Notes: generated by a model from the sequence alone, not told the origin. A stretch of DNA of 64,000 nt from Gemmiger formicilis (GCF_016900095.1 NZ_JACJJP010000007.1:1-64000); one strand, 5' to 3'; shown: positions 1 to 9,195, counted from the first letter of the stretch. Numbers and translations are program-made.

Positions 1-2
1 GG

Positions 3-95
3 GCTTTCCGCGGCGGCGGTGCCGGTCGTTCGGGGGGCGGGTCCTTCCGGGCAGGCGGCGGGTCTTTCCGCGGCGGCGGCGCCGGTCGGCGCTGA
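3..95 (+). CDS. C-terminal tail of an Arg/Gly-rich protein (partial, possibly a DEAD-box RNA helicase)
   Basis: The third forward frame is open from the window edge to a TGA at 93-95 and encodes 30 residues made almost only of Gly, Arg, Ser, Phe and Ala. It contains repeats of the type S-F-R-G-G-G-A-G-R. Phe/Arg/Gly-rich tails of this kind are typical of the RNA-binding ends of bacterial cold-shock DEAD-box helicases (CsdA/DeaD type). The repeat is also visible in the DNA: the stretch starting at base 1 recurs almost exactly from base 60. The catalytic part lies outside the window, so the helicase assignment is inference; another RGG-rich RNA-binding protein is possible. Confidence 0.55.
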   Translation, partial: AFRGGGAGRSGGGSFRAGGGSFRGGGAGRR

Positions 96-133
96 TACAT
101 TGGGTTCAATAAACAACAAAGGAGATGTGTTGT

Positions 134-451
134 ATGGAACATATGGCATGGAAAGGTCGGGTCAAGCCCGGCTGCAAGGAAGAGTACAAGCGGCGCCACG
201 CCGAGATCTGGCCCGAGATGGTGGAGGTGCTGAAAAAGGCAGGTATCTGCAATTACAGCATTTTCTACGTCAACGACGAGCTCTTCGGCTACTATGAGTG
301 CGAGAAGGGCGTTGCCTACGCCGAGAAGGTCCAGGCCGAAAGCCCGGTGGTGGACCGCTGGAACGAGTACATGAAGGATGTGCTGGAACTGGAAATGGAC
401 CCTGAAACCGGCGCCCAGCCCAAGCTGGAACAGGTGTTCCGCCTGGATTGA
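134..451 (+). CDS. rhaM: L-rhamnose mutarotase
   Basis: This 105-residue protein has the size and sequence of L-rhamnose mutarotase, which interconverts alpha and beta anomers of L-rhamnose for the rhamnose catabolic pathway. The N-terminal segment W-K-G-R-V-K-P-G followed by Y-K-R-R-H-A-E-I-W-P-E is the family hallmark, with the catalytic His in the H-A-E-I-W segment, and an N-Y-S-I-F motif follows. ATGs lie at 125, 134 and 143. The GGAG at 121-124 touches the first and sits nine bases ahead of the second, so 134 is chosen. No other rhamnose genes are adjacent. A strong hairpin terminator follows, so it is the last gene of its transcript. Confidence 0.9.
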   Translation: MEHMAWKGRVKPGCKEEYKRRHAEIWPEMVEVLKKAGICNYSIFYVNDELFGYYECEKGVAYAEKVQAESPVVDRWNEYMKDVLELEMDPETGAQPKLEQVFRLD

Positions 452-462
452 TTCCCAAAGGC

Positions 463-500
463 AAAAAATCCCCCGCCTGTGCTGCAGACGGGGGATTTTT
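463..500. terminator. Bidirectional Rho-independent terminator after rhaM
   Basis: Stem TCCCCCG (469-475) pairs with CGGGGGA (489-495). It is flanked by six A on the left and five T on the right, so it can end transcription from either side. Confidence 0.85.
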
Positions 501-524
501 CCACAAAGAAGCTGAAAATCGTTG

Positions 525-559
525 AAAAAAGGCGGGTGCCCGTTGTGGGTACCCGCCTT
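525..559 (-). terminator. Terminator of pyrG
   Basis: A perfect nine-base-pair stem, AAGGCGGGT (529-537) with ACCCGCCTT (551-559), lies just beyond the pyrG stop. Read on the minus strand it is followed by a run of T (plus-strand A at 525-530). Confidence 0.85.
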
Positions 560-564
560 GCGGT

Positions 565-2211
565 TTAGTTGTGCACCATCTGGCTGTGTTCCCGCTGGTT
601 GCGCTCCTGCTGGTTCTTCAGCGAAGCGGCAATGAAGCTCTTGAACAGGGGATGGGCGCGGTTGGGACGGCTCTTGAACTCGGGGTGGAACTGCACACCG
701 ATGTGGAAGTCCCGATCCGGCAGCTCCACGGCCTCCACCAGGCGGCCGTCGGGGCTGGTACCGGCGATGACCAGGCCCTTTTCCTGCATGGCTTCGCGGT
801 AATCGTTGTTGAACTCGTAGCGATGACGGTGGCGCTCGTCGATCTCATGCTTGCCGTAAGCGGCATACATGTGGGTGCCTTCGGTCACCACGCAGGGATA
901 CTTGCCCAGACGCATGGTGCCGCCCTTGGGAATGTTGCCCTGCTGGTCCGGCATCAGCGCAATGACGTTGTGGGCGCCGTCGGGGGTGAACTCGCTGGAG
1001 TTGGCGTCGGCGTAGCCCAGCACGTTGCGGGCAAACTCCATGACCATGATCTGCATGCCCAGGCAGATGCCGAAGTAGGGGATATGCTGTTCCCGGGCAA
1101 ACTGGGCGGCCTGAATCATGCCTTCGATGCCGCGGTCGCCGAAGCCGCCGGGCAGGATGATGCCGTCCACGTCGGCCAGTTCCTCGGCGCAGCGCTCCTG
1201 GTCCACCAGCAGTTCGCTGTCCACCCAGCGGATGTCCACCTTGCTTTCGTTCTCAAAGCCCGCATGGTACAGGCTTTCCATCACGCTCAGGTAGGCGTCG
1301 TGCAGCTTGACGTACTTGCCCACCAACGCGATGGTGCAGTTGCGGCTGCGGGTGGCAATGCGGGAGATCAGTTCCTTCCACTCGGTCAGATCAGACGGCG
1401 GGGTGTCCAGATGCAGCTGGCGGGCCACCACGTTGGTCAGACCGGCCGCTTCCAGCATCAGGGGGCACTCGTACAGGCTGGGCATGGTCAGGTTCTCAAT
1501 GACGCAGTCGGGGCGCACGTTGCAGAACATGCTGATCTTGCGCTTGATGTCCGAACCAACGCTGCCGTCGGCGCGCAGCACGATGACGTTGGGGATGATG
1601 CCCATGCCCTGCAGTTCCTTGCAGGAATGCTGGGCGGGCTTGGACTTGTATTCATTGGAACCGGAAATGTAAGGCACCAGCACCACGTGGATGTAGCAGC
1701 AGTTTTCCAGGCCCTGCTCCAGACCCACCTGGCGGATGGCCTCCAGGAACGGCTGGCTCTCGATGTCGCCGGTGGTGCCGCCGATCTCGGTGATGACCAC
1801 ATCCGCCTCGGTGCTCTTGGCCAGATTGTAGATGTAGCTCTTGATCTCGTTGGTGATGTGAGGGATGATCTGCACGGTCTGGCCCAGGTATGCACCCTGG
1901 CGTTCCTTGTGCAGCACGTTCCAGTACACCTTGCCGGTGGTCAGGTTGGAATATTTGTTCAGGTTTTCGTCGGTAAACCGCTCATAGTGGCCCAGGTCCA
2001 GGTCGGTCTCGGTGCCGTCGTCGGTCACAAAGACCTCGCCGTGCTGCAGCGGGCTCATAGTGCCGGGGTCCACATTGATATACGGGTCCAGCTTCTGGGA
2101 AGCTACCTTCAGACCGCGGGTCTTGAGCAGACGCCCGAGGCTGGCCGCCGTGATGCCCTTGCCCAGGCCGGAGACCACGCCGCCGGTGACGAATACGTAT
2201 TTCGTAGCCAT
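565..2211 (-). CDS. pyrG: CTP synthase
   Basis: This 548-residue enzyme amidates UTP to CTP with ATP and glutamine, the last step of pyrimidine nucleotide synthesis. The N-terminal synthetase domain (about 1-270) opens with the P-loop [10 protein letters not shown] at residues 10-19. The C-terminal class I glutamine amidotransferase domain carries the nucleophile Cys383 in G-I-C-L-G-M and the His/Glu pair in F-H-P-E-F. Length is normal for the family. It has its own promoter upstream and a terminator downstream, so it is transcribed alone, separate from the nitrogen genes behind it. No reiterative-initiation G run of the Bacillus pyrG type is visible at the start site. Confidence 0.98.
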   Translation of the reverse strand: MATKYVFVTGGVVSGLGKGITAASLGRLLKTRGLKVASQKLDPYINVDPGTMSPLQHGEVFVTDDGTETDLDLGHYERFTDENLNKYSNLTTGKVYWNVLHKERQGAYLGQTVQIIPHITNEIKSYIYNLAKSTEADVVITEIGGTTGDIESQPFLEAIRQVGLEQGLENCCYIHVVLVPYISGSNEYKSKPAQHSCKELQGMGIIPNVIVLRADGSVGSDIKRKISMFCNVRPDCVIENLTMPSLYECPLMLEAAGLTNVVARQLHLDTPPSDLTEWKELISRIATRSRNCTIALVGKYVKLHDAYLSVMESLYHAGFENESKVDIRWVDSELLVDQERCAEELADVDGIILPGGFGDRGIEGMIQAAQFAREQHIPYFGICLGMQIMVMEFARNVLGYADANSSEFTPDGAHNVIALMPDQQGNIPKGGTMRLGKYPCVVTEGTHMYAAYGKHEIDERHRHRYEFNNDYREAMQEKGLVIAGTSPDGRLVEAVELPDRDFHIGVQFHPEFKSRPNRAHPLFKSFIAASLKNQQERNQREHSQMVHN

Positions 2212-2250
2212 TGTACATCCTCCACATCAAGTAAAAACACACATACGGAT

Positions 2251-2280
2251 ATTATACACGGTCTTGACCCGGTTTGGCAA
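2251..2280 (-). promoter_or_regulatory. pyrG promoter
   Basis: On the minus strand a TTGCCA -35 (2275-2280) is followed after 18 bases by a perfect TATAAT -10 (2251-2256), about 40 bases ahead of the pyrG start codon. Confidence 0.7.
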
Positions 2281-2306
2281 GGTATAGACCCTAAAATGCG
2301 CAGAAA

Positions 2307-2897
2307 TCACAAAATTTGGCCCTCGGTTCCAGGTTCGTTTTCCTCCAGAATCTCCCGGGCCACATCGCCGCGGCTGCGGCGGGTGTCCATGGCTCGCTTT
2401 TCAATCAGCCGGTGGGCGTCGGCCTCGGTGTATCCCTTGTGTTCGATCAGGAAACACTTGGCCCGGTCCACCAGCCGCAGCTGGGCGATTTTGTCTGCCA
2501 GACGGTCGTTTTCCGCCCGCAGAATGTCCAGGCGGCGGTAACAGCTGGCGGCCATCTGCATGGCCTGGCGGAACTGGGCCGCCGAGAAGGGCTTGCCCAG
2601 CGCCAGCACGCCCCGCTCCTGCAGCTTGGCGCCGATCTGTTCGGCGTTGCCGCTTTTGACCAGGAACAACACGCCCGCGTGGCTCTTTTCCACGGCGTGC
2701 AGGGCCAGTTCGTGGCCGAACTCGTCCGGCAGCGGCGCGTTGATGATGACCACCTCAAAATCTTTATCGGTCAGGCGGCGGCGGGCCTCACCGCCGCTGG
2801 CCACAATGACCGGCCTCGTGTACCCCAGTTCGGCGGCATGCCGGGCCAGGTATTCATTGGCGTTAGTACCGGCCGATGCGATCAATGCCAGACCCAA
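2307..2897 (-). CDS. ANTAR-domain response regulator (degenerate receiver)
   Basis: This 196-residue protein has an N-terminal receiver-like domain (about 1-115) and a C-terminal ANTAR domain (about 135-187, with A-H-R-L-I-E-K-R-A-M-D and A-R-E-I-L). ANTAR proteins bind paired RNA hairpins and prevent early transcription termination. In the receiver, the phospho-accepting Asp position reads Asn53 (V-I-I-N-A-P-L-P), while the later Lys102 is kept, so classical phosphorylation is unlikely. The likely start is TTG, since the codon at the 5' end is TTG with a GGAGG eight bases ahead. It is the last gene of the glnN-glnA unit, 40 bases after glnA, so its targets are probably glutamine synthetase leaders; that link is inference. 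Confidence 0.88.
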   Translation of the reverse strand: MGLALIASAGTNANEYLARHAAELGYTRPVIVASGGEARRRLTDKDFEVVIINAPLPDEFGHELALHAVEKSHAGVLFLVKSGNAEQIGAKLQERGVLALGKPFSAAQFRQAMQMAASCYRRLDILRAENDRLADKIAQLRLVDRAKCFLIEHKGYTEADAHRLIEKRAMDTRRSRGDVAREILEENEPGTEGQIL

Positions 2898-2937
2898 TGC
2901 CTTTCCCTCCTTTCCTGCGATTGCGTGCGGCGCCGCG

Positions 2938-4248
2938 TCACAGGATCAGGAAGCAGTGTTCCCGTTCCCAGGCGGCGGGGTCGTGGGCGGTCTCGCTGGC
3001 AATGCAAAGCTGGGTCTGGTATTCAAAGTACTTGTTCATCACGGCTAAGGGCAGTTCCTTGGCGATAAACTCGCTCTGGGCTGCCACCGTGATGGCTTCC
3101 CGCAGGGTATGGGGCAGGCTTTCCAGCCCGGAAGCCGCCTCCTTGTGGAACAGGTTGCGGTTCACCGGGGCGGGCAGGGGCAGTTTGCGCTCGATGCCGT
3201 CCAGGCCGGCGGCCAGGATCAGCCCGATGACCAGATAGGGGTTGCAGGCGGGGTCGGGGCTGCGCAGCTCCAGGCGGCAGAATTCCCCGCTGGCCGAAGG
3301 CAGACGCACCAGCTGGCTGCGGTTCTGGCGGCTCCAGCTGATGTACTGGGGTGCTTCGCAGGAGCCGAACCGCTTGTAGCTGTTGGGCACCGGGTTGCAG
3401 AAGGCGGTCAGCTCCCGGGCATGGGCCAGCAGCCCGGCAATGAAATGCCCGGCTTCGCTGTCCGGGGCAATGTCCCCGGCAAACAGGTTCTTGCCGTCCC
3501 GGATCAGGGAAAGATTCACATGCATGCCGCTGCCGGCCTGGTCGGCCAGGGGCTTGGGCATGAAGGAGGCAAACAGGCCGTTGCTGCCTGCAATGGCCTT
3601 GATGGTGCTTTTCAGGGTGTTCACGTTGTCGGCGGTGCGCAGGGGCGCGCTGTACAGAAAGTCGATCTCATTCTGGCCGTGGCCGCTTTCGTGGTGGCTG
3701 TGCTGGGGCTGCAGGCCCATATCCTCCATGGCAAAGCAGATTTCCCGGCGGATGTTCTCCCCTTTGTCCAGGGGCGCCATGTCAAAGTAGCCGCCGTGGT
3801 CCATGGGGATGCGGGTGGGATTGCCGTGCTCGTCGGTCTCAAAGAGATAGAACTCGCACTCGCAGCCCACGGTGCAGGAAAGTCCCCTTGCCTGGAACCG
3901 GTCCACCACCGACTGCAGATACCCCCGGCAGTTGCCCTCAAAGGGTTTGCCGTCGGGCAGGGTGATGTCGCAGTACATGCGCATGACCCTGCCTTCGGCG
4001 GGGCGCCAGGGCAGGATGGTCATGGTGTCCGGGTCGGGCCACAGGATCAGGTCGCTCTCCTCGGTGTTCATGAACCCGGCGATGGAACTGCCGTCAAAGC
4101 AGATGCCGTATTCAAACACCCGGGGCAGCTCACTGGAATAGACCGAGATGTTTTTCTGATTGCCGAATATATCGCAGAATGCCAGGCGGACAAACTTGAC
4201 GTCGTTGTCCTCCACATAGTTCAGGATGTCCTGCGCGGTGTGTTTCAT
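2938..4248 (-). CDS. glnA: Glutamine synthetase, type I
   Basis: This 436-residue protein makes glutamine from glutamate, ammonia and ATP. It has the N-terminal beta-grasp domain (with F-C-D-I-F-G) and the catalytic domain with metal-binding segments E-C-E-F-Y-L-F, S-H-H-E-S-G-H-G-Q and the M-H-V-N-L-S glutamate-binding region. It is at the short end for type I enzymes, as is usual in Clostridia. It lacks the adenylylation-loop Tyr of the long enterobacterial forms as far as I can judge. A GGAGG Shine-Dalgarno precedes the ATG. It lies between glnN and the ANTAR regulator in one direction; no separate promoter was seen, so it probably depends on read-through from glnN. Confidence 0.95.
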   Translation of the reverse strand: MKHTAQDILNYVEDNDVKFVRLAFCDIFGNQKNISVYSSELPRVFEYGICFDGSSIAGFMNTEESDLILWPDPDTMTILPWRPAEGRVMRMYCDITLPDGKPFEGNCRGYLQSVVDRFQARGLSCTVGCECEFYLFETDEHGNPTRIPMDHGGYFDMAPLDKGENIRREICFAMEDMGLQPQHSHHESGHGQNEIDFLYSAPLRTADNVNTLKSTIKAIAGSNGLFASFMPKPLADQAGSGMHVNLSLIRDGKNLFAGDIAPDSEAGHFIAGLLAHARELTAFCNPVPNSYKRFGSCEAPQYISWSRQNRSQLVRLPSASGEFCRLELRSPDPACNPYLVIGLILAAGLDGIERKLPLPAPVNRNLFHKEAASGLESLPHTLREAITVAAQSEFIAKELPLAVMNKYFEYQTQLCIASETAHDPAAWEREHCFLIL

Positions 4249-4281
4249 ACAAAATACCTCCGGGTGGGGCTTGCCCCTAAA

Positions 4282-4316
4282 CTCGAAAGGCCCGCCGAGG
4301 GGGCGGGCCTTTCGAG
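4282..4316 (-). terminator. Hairpin between glnN and glnA
   Basis: A perfect 15-base-pair stem (4282-4296 with 4302-4316) with a five-base loop follows the glnN stop. The T run behind it on the minus strand is short (TTT), so it may be a partial terminator that lowers glnA expression relative to glnN or stabilises the upstream message. Confidence 0.7.
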
Positions 4317-4370
4317 CTGGTGTAAGAAATTAGGAAAGGGAAACGCAAAAATAATTCAGCGGTGGCCCGA

Positions 4371-6461
4371 TTATTCGGTGTAGAACAGCAGGCGGCTGTA
4401 GCAAGGCAGCGGCCAGTACTCTTCGTCGCACAGCTCTTCCGCCACATCGGCGGCGGCACGCAGGCGCGCCATGGCAGGCAGAACCTTGTCGTGGAACGCA
4501 TGGGCCTTGGCAGCTTCGTCGTCCATGGCGCTGACCTCATCGGTCACAGCCTTCAGGGCGTCAGCCGCATCGGACATTTCGTCGGTATACTTGGACAGCT
4601 CGGTCAGCAGCTTGGTCTCGGCATGGACGGAGATCGCATCAGACACAGAGGTCTTGGCGGCAGCGGTGCCGGCCACATCGCCCATATAGCTGGTGGCGGC
4701 GGGAATCAGCTGCTTGTTGGCAATCTTCAGCATGGTGCGGGCTTCGATGTTGATGACCTTGCTGTAATGCTCCATCTCCACTTCGTAGCGGGAGAGCATT
4801 TCGGTCTTGGTCAGAACGCCGAACTCTTCCATCAGTTCGATGTTCTTGGGATCCTTCAGGGCGACCATGGCGTCGGGGGTGCACTTGCGGTTGGGCAGGC
4901 CACGGCGCTCGGCCTCTTCTTCCCAGGCGGCGGAATAACCGTTGCCGTTGAAGATGACCCGGCGATGATCGTTCAGCGTCTGCTTGACCCAGGCAGCGGC
5001 GGCGCACTCAAAGTCGCCGGCGCCCTCGGTGGCAGCGCAGAAATCCTTCAGAGCCTTGGCCACGGCGGTGTTCAGAATGAAGTTGGCGTCGGACAGGTTC
5101 TCGGCGGAACCGGGCATACGGAACTCAAACTTGTTGCCGGTGAAGGCGAAGGGAGAGGTACGGTTGCGGTCGGTGGTGTCCTTGCTGAACTTGGGCAGGA
5201 CATCCACGCCCAGGTCCATCTTCATCTTGACGGGGCCGGCGTAGGGAGAATCGGAGCAGATGGCGTCGATGACGGCTTCCAGCTCTTCGCCCACGAAGAT
5301 GGAGATGATGGCCGGCGGGGCCTCGTTGGCGCCCAGACGATGATCGTTGCCGGGGGTCGCCACAGCGGTGCGCAGCAGGTCGGCGTATTCGTCAACCGCC
5401 TTGACCACGGCCGCCAGGAAGACCATGAACTGCAGGTTTTCCATGGGGGTGTCGCCGGGATCCAGCAGGTTTTCGTCCTTGGTGCCCAGAGACCAGTTGT
5501 TGTGCTTGCCGCTGCCGTTCACGCCTTCGAAGGGCTTTTCGTGCAGCAGGCAGACCAGACCGTGCTTGGAGGCGATCTTCTTCATCATCTCCATGGTCAG
5601 CAGGTTGTGGTCGATGGCCACGTTGGTGGTATCGTAGATGGGGGCCAGCTCATGCTGAGCGGGGGCCACCTCGTTGTGCTTGGTCTTGGCGGGAATGCCC
5701 AGCTTCCACAGTTCTTCGTCCAGTTCCTTCATGAACTCGGACACCACCGGGCGGATCACGCCGAAGTAATGCTCTTCCAGTTCTTGGCCCTTGGAGGGAG
5801 CGGAACCGAACAGGGTGCGGCCGGTCAGCACCAGGTCAAGGCGCTTGTCATAGTCTTCCTTGCGGATCAGGAAGTATTCCTGTTCCGGGCCGACGGTGGT
5901 GGCCACGCGGTCCACATCCTTGCCGAACAGCTTCAGCACGCGGCAGGCCTGGTCGGAGATGGCCTGCATGGAGCGCAGCAGCGGGGTCTTCTTGTCCAGA
6001 GCCTCGCCGGTGTAAGAGCAGAACGCGGTGGGAATGCACAGCACGTCATCCTTCACGAAAGCGTAGCTGGTGGGATCCCAGGCGGTGTAGCCGCGGGCTT
6101 CGGCGGTGGCGCGCAGGCCGCCGGAAGGGAAGGAGGAAGCGTCCGGCTCGCCCTTGATGAGCTCCTTGCCGGAAAATTCCATGATGGCGGTGCCGTCCGG
6201 CTGGGGGCTGACAAAGCCGTCGTGCTTCTCACTGGTGATGCCGGTCAGGGGCTGGAACCAGTGGGTGTAATGGGTGGCGCCCTGTTCAATGGCCCAGCGC
6301 TTCATCACGCTGGCCACAACATTGGCCACATCCAGGTCCAGCGGCTGGCCCTTTTCAATGGTGGCCTTCAGGCTCTTATAAGTCGAGCTGGGCAGACGCT
6401 CACGCATCTCATGTTCGTTGAAGACTTTGCTGCCGTAAATTTCCATAACGGTTGCTGCCAT
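4371..6461 (-). CDS. glnN: Glutamine synthetase, type III
   Basis: At 696 residues this is a member of the large GSIII family, unrelated in overall length to the type I enzyme encoded next to it. Visible family features include the N-terminal G-S-K-V-F-N segment, G-P-E-Q-E-Y-F-L-I (metal-binding Glu residues), the catalytic [13 protein letters not shown] block, and [15 protein letters not shown] enzymes are hexameric dodecamers common in Bacteroides and gut Clostridia. It is the first gene of the nitrogen unit, with a near-consensus promoter and a terminator-like leader hairpin ahead of it. An internal ATG 15 bases downstream is an alternative start. Confidence 0.95.
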   Translation of the reverse strand: MAATVMEIYGSKVFNEHEMRERLPSSTYKSLKATIEKGQPLDLDVANVVASVMKRWAIEQGATHYTHWFQPLTGITSEKHDGFVSPQPDGTAIMEFSGKELIKGEPDASSFPSGGLRATAEARGYTAWDPTSYAFVKDDVLCIPTAFCSYTGEALDKKTPLLRSMQAISDQACRVLKLFGKDVDRVATTVGPEQEYFLIRKEDYDKRLDLVLTGRTLFGSAPSKGQELEEHYFGVIRPVVSEFMKELDEELWKLGIPAKTKHNEVAPAQHELAPIYDTTNVAIDHNLLTMEMMKKIASKHGLVCLLHEKPFEGVNGSGKHNNWSLGTKDENLLDPGDTPMENLQFMVFLAAVVKAVDEYADLLRTAVATPGNDHRLGANEAPPAIISIFVGEELEAVIDAICSDSPYAGPVKMKMDLGVDVLPKFSKDTTDRNRTSPFAFTGNKFEFRMPGSAENLSDANFILNTAVAKALKDFCAATEGAGDFECAAAAWVKQTLNDHRRVIFNGNGYSAAWEEEAERRGLPNRKCTPDAMVALKDPKNIELMEEFGVLTKTEMLSRYEVEMEHYSKVINIEARTMLKIANKQLIPAATSYMGDVAGTAAAKTSVSDAISVHAETKLLTELSKYTDEMSDAADALKAVTDEVSAMDDEAAKAHAFHDKVLPAMARLRAAADVAEELCDEEYWPLPCYSRLLFYTE

Positions 6462-6517
6462 ACTTCTCTAACTCCTTTACCATGCAGATTGTTGCCCCAC
6501 CCCGGGACAAAAGCATG

Positions 6518-6549
6518 AAAAAAAGCGCTGCGAATGTCCTTCGCAGCGC
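6518..6549 (-). terminator. Leader terminator / candidate ANTAR attenuator ahead of glnN
   Basis: Stem GCGCTGCGAA / TTCGCAGCGC (6525-6534 with 6540-6549, perfect ten base pairs) is followed on the minus strand by seven T (6524-6518). It lies within the first 45 bases of the predicted glnN transcript and before the gene, so it must be overcome for glnN to be made. A second hairpin (CATGC...GCATG outer arms at 6513-6517 and 6481-6485, with an inner TTGTCCC/GGGGCAA stem) follows immediately. Its use as the target of the neighbouring ANTAR protein is inference; I could not fit the A1/G4 hexaloop consensus cleanly. Confidence 0.65.
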
Positions 6550-6566
6550 CCTTGCTGTATGCAATT

Positions 6567-6595
6567 ATTATACGAGTCCACCGGGCAAAATGCAA
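6567..6595 (-). promoter_or_regulatory. glnN promoter
   Basis: TTGCAT (6590-6595), 17 bases, TATAAT (6567-6572) on the minus strand. The predicted start site near 6560 gives a leader of about 100 bases. Confidence 0.75.
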
Positions 6596-6715
6596 CTGGC
6601 GGTTTGAACAAATCGGAAACCGCCCGCACGGTGGAAAACGCACGTTTTGGTCAGAACCTTTGTGAAACAGCACAAAACAAGAAAAATTTTCTTGTATGAA
6701 ACGCCCGGCAACGTG

Positions 6716-9052
6716 TCACCTTGCGGCAAGCTGACGGCGGTGGCGGCGCCACAGCACTACGGTGGCCGCAACGCCGGCCAGGCTGACCAGATCAAACACA
6801 TGCCAGAACCAGAACCCGGTAAAGCGCAGGGTAATGGTGCCGCTGTATCCGGCGGGCAGCAGCACGATCAGGTAGCCGTCCTGACGGCTGAGCCGGGCGG
6901 TGCCGGCGGTGTCGGTGAGCTCATAGCCCGGATAGGCGAACAGAGGCACCACCACGGTGGACTGGGCATCGTTGGTGTTGGTGGCGGTGAAGGTCACGCT
7001 CAGCTGCCCGCGGGCGTAGGATTCCGCTTCCACCCCCTCCTCAAAATAGAAGTTGGTGTCGTTGAACTGGGCGGAAGACAGTTTGTCCGACAGGTCATAG
7101 GGCAGATATTCGCCCCCGGCCAGCTGGGATTCCTTCAGAGGACTGCTCACCCCCATGGAGCCCAGGCTGATGTAATGGACCACGGCGCTCTTGTCGCAGG
7201 TGTCGTACATCAGGTATCCGGCGGGAATCAGGGTCAGCAGCACCAGCACCAGGGCGGTCTGTCGGGCCAGATCCCGGCGTTTATGCCACAGCAGGGCCAG
7301 GGCGCCGGCGGTGCAGACGGTGAGCAGGAAGCTGGCCGGGCTCAGGAACCGCCAGGAGAACTGCAGCTTGCCCAGCAGGGAGGAGAAGGCCTTGACCAGC
7401 GGGTTGTCGCTCAGATACACACCATACCAGGGGAAGAGGTCGCTGGCCATCCAGACGCACAGGGCGCCGAAGCCCAGGGCCCACAGGCTGATGCGGGTGG
7501 CCTTGCGGTCGGATTTCCGCACGGCGGGATCCAGCATGGCAGCTATCAGAGCCAGCGCGCCCAGCCCCAGGGTGGTGCCCAGGGCCAGGGGCATTTCGTC
7601 CTCCATGCCCAGTTTGATGGATTGGGCGGTGCCGGTACCCTTGCCGAAGAGCATGAACATCTGCCCCAGCATGACGGTGGAGTCCTGCAGGTTGGCGGCG
7701 TCGTACCGGCCGGAAATGTGGCAGACGCCCTGGATCATATACTGGGCCAGGGGTACCAGGAACCAGAGGTTCCACACCACCGCCACCAGTGCCGCCTTGC
7801 ACAGGCTGAGCAGAACGGGCCGGCGGAAGGTGCGCCGGGCATAGACCAGACAGAACACGGCGGTGAGGAACCCGGTCATCACGCTGGTAAGCAGATGGGT
7901 CTGAAGCAGCCCGGTAAAGCCCAGGGCCAGGGGCAGCCAGCACCAGGGACGGGGCTTTTCGCCGGGGTCCTGGCGATAGATGAGCCAGAGCCCGTACACC
8001 ACCAGCGGCAGAAACAACATGGCGGAATATTCCCCCACCGAGGCGCGGACGTACACATTGGTCAGCCGGTAGGGAGCCAGCAGATACAGGGCCGTGCCGG
8101 CCAGCGCCACCATCTCATTGTTGAAGATGCGGCGCAGCACATACCGGGTGATCAGGGCGGTGGCCAGGGTGATGCCGGCCAGGTACAGCTTGTACACCGT
8201 CTGCAGGCTGAACCCCAGGATGCGCAGAATTGCGGCGGGATAGAGCAGCAGGTCGGCGTACATCAGGCTGAAGGGATACCCCTTGCCGCTGACAATGTCG
8301 GGATTCATCCGCACCGGGAACTGTCCGGCCAGCAGACCGGCTTTCAGCCCTTCAATGCGGGTCAGGTGCACCGTCAGATCGTGGCCGTAGATGATGTAAT
8401 CCAGCCCCAGGGGCAGGCAGGCCACCGCCACCAGCACCACGACGGCCAGGGCGCTGTACCGGGCCTTCACGGTGCGCCAGGGCAGCGCCACCCGGCGGGT
8501 CAGCACCAGAATCAACCAGTCGATGGCCGCAAACAGCGCCAATACGGTGAGAAAATGCACATAGGCAAAGGAGTGGGTGGGAATGATCTGGACATCGGTG
8601 ATGAAGGTGACCTGGTCTTCCCCGCAGTCTGAATAGAATTGCAGCTGCACCACATCACAGGGATGTTCCATCCACAGGGTAAAGGTGGAACTGCTGCGTC
8701 CCGGAGGCAGGCTGGCCACGTCATACTGGGCGGTGGGCATGACCTCATCCAGAAAACGCACCGTGCCGGTGTTGCCGTTGTTGGCGTAGGTTACTACCAC
8801 CTGGTAGCTGCCTGCTTCCAGGTTCAGCCAGCGGGTGGTGGCAAACTGACCCACGTAATTCTCCACCTGGGTGCCGCGGTCGTCGTTGACCGCCTGGTCG
8901 GTGTAGGGAATGATCAGGTCGGGGGTCACATCCAACCTTGTCCCGGCGCCGTAATCCGAGGCGAACCGGGCCAGCAGAAAGATCACTTCTGCGGCCACCA
9001 ACACAAGGAACCACAGATTCTTTCTGGTACAGAAGTGTTTGAGATGCTGCAT
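6716..9052 (-). CDS. Large polytopic membrane protein, GT-C-like (PTPS-related / YfhO-like family)
   Basis: This 778-residue protein begins with one membrane segment (about 13-30). An extracytoplasmic beta-rich region (about 35-165) follows, then many transmembrane helices and a C-terminal outside domain closed by a last helix near 750. The segment G-H-D-L-T-V-H-L-T-R-I-E-G followed by Q-F-P-V-R and G-K-G-Y-P is characteristic of the membrane family annotated as PTPS-related. That family shares its layout with GT-C glycosyltransferases, and its acidic residue after the first long helix pair is a likely catalytic site. Such proteins are thought to decorate wall or surface polymers; the substrate cannot be read here. 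It is transcribed alone from a promoter overlapping that of the CYTH gene. Confidence 0.7.
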   Translation of the reverse strand: MQHLKHFCTRKNLWFLVLVAAEVIFLLARFASDYGAGTRLDVTPDLIIPYTDQAVNDDRGTQVENYVGQFATTRWLNLEAGSYQVVVTYANNGNTGTVRFLDEVMPTAQYDVASLPPGRSSSTFTLWMEHPCDVVQLQFYSDCGEDQVTFITDVQIIPTHSFAYVHFLTVLALFAAIDWLILVLTRRVALPWRTVKARYSALAVVVLVAVACLPLGLDYIIYGHDLTVHLTRIEGLKAGLLAGQFPVRMNPDIVSGKGYPFSLMYADLLLYPAAILRILGFSLQTVYKLYLAGITLATALITRYVLRRIFNNEMVALAGTALYLLAPYRLTNVYVRASVGEYSAMLFLPLVVYGLWLIYRQDPGEKPRPWCWLPLALGFTGLLQTHLLTSVMTGFLTAVFCLVYARRTFRRPVLLSLCKAALVAVVWNLWFLVPLAQYMIQGVCHISGRYDAANLQDSTVMLGQMFMLFGKGTGTAQSIKLGMEDEMPLALGTTLGLGALALIAAMLDPAVRKSDRKATRISLWALGFGALCVWMASDLFPWYGVYLSDNPLVKAFSSLLGKLQFSWRFLSPASFLLTVCTAGALALLWHKRRDLARQTALVLVLLTLIPAGYLMYDTCDKSAVVHYISLGSMGVSSPLKESQLAGGEYLPYDLSDKLSSAQFNDTNFYFEEGVEAESYARGQLSVTFTATNTNDAQSTVVVPLFAYPGYELTDTAGTARLSRQDGYLIVLLPAGYSGTITLRFTGFWFWHVFDLVSLAGVAATVVLWRRHRRQLAAR

Positions 9053-9105
9053 GAAAAACTCTCTTTTCTTGAATTCGTTTTTGCGGCATGCCGCAGCTTT
9101 CTATC

Positions 9106-9134
9106 ATTATACCCGCTTGCCGGGACCGGCGCAA
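9106..9134 (-). promoter_or_regulatory. Promoter of the large membrane protein gene
   Basis: TTGCGC (9129-9134), 17 bases, TATAAT (9106-9111) on the minus strand. The leader contains the perfect palindrome TGCGGCATGCCGCA at 9082-9095. The -35 lies inside the spacer of the opposing promoter. Confidence 0.65.
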
Positions 9135-9146
9135 GCGTGGTATACT
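9117..9146 (+). promoter_or_regulatory. Promoter of the CYTH gene
   Basis: TTGCCG (9117-9122), 18 bases, TATACT (9141-9146). It interlocks with the minus-strand promoter at 9106-9134, so polymerase can use only one of the two at a time. Confidence 0.6.
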
Positions 9147-9195
9147 GTTCCCGGCGGCCGTGCCGCGGAATTTCACAAAAAGGGGAAGGGCACCT

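Noticed and set aside
3-110. A GC-rich tandem repeat at the window edge as a minisatellite or regulatory repeat
   Set aside because: It reads cleanly as codons for an Arg/Gly-rich protein tail ending at a stop codon, so the DNA repeat follows from the protein repeat.
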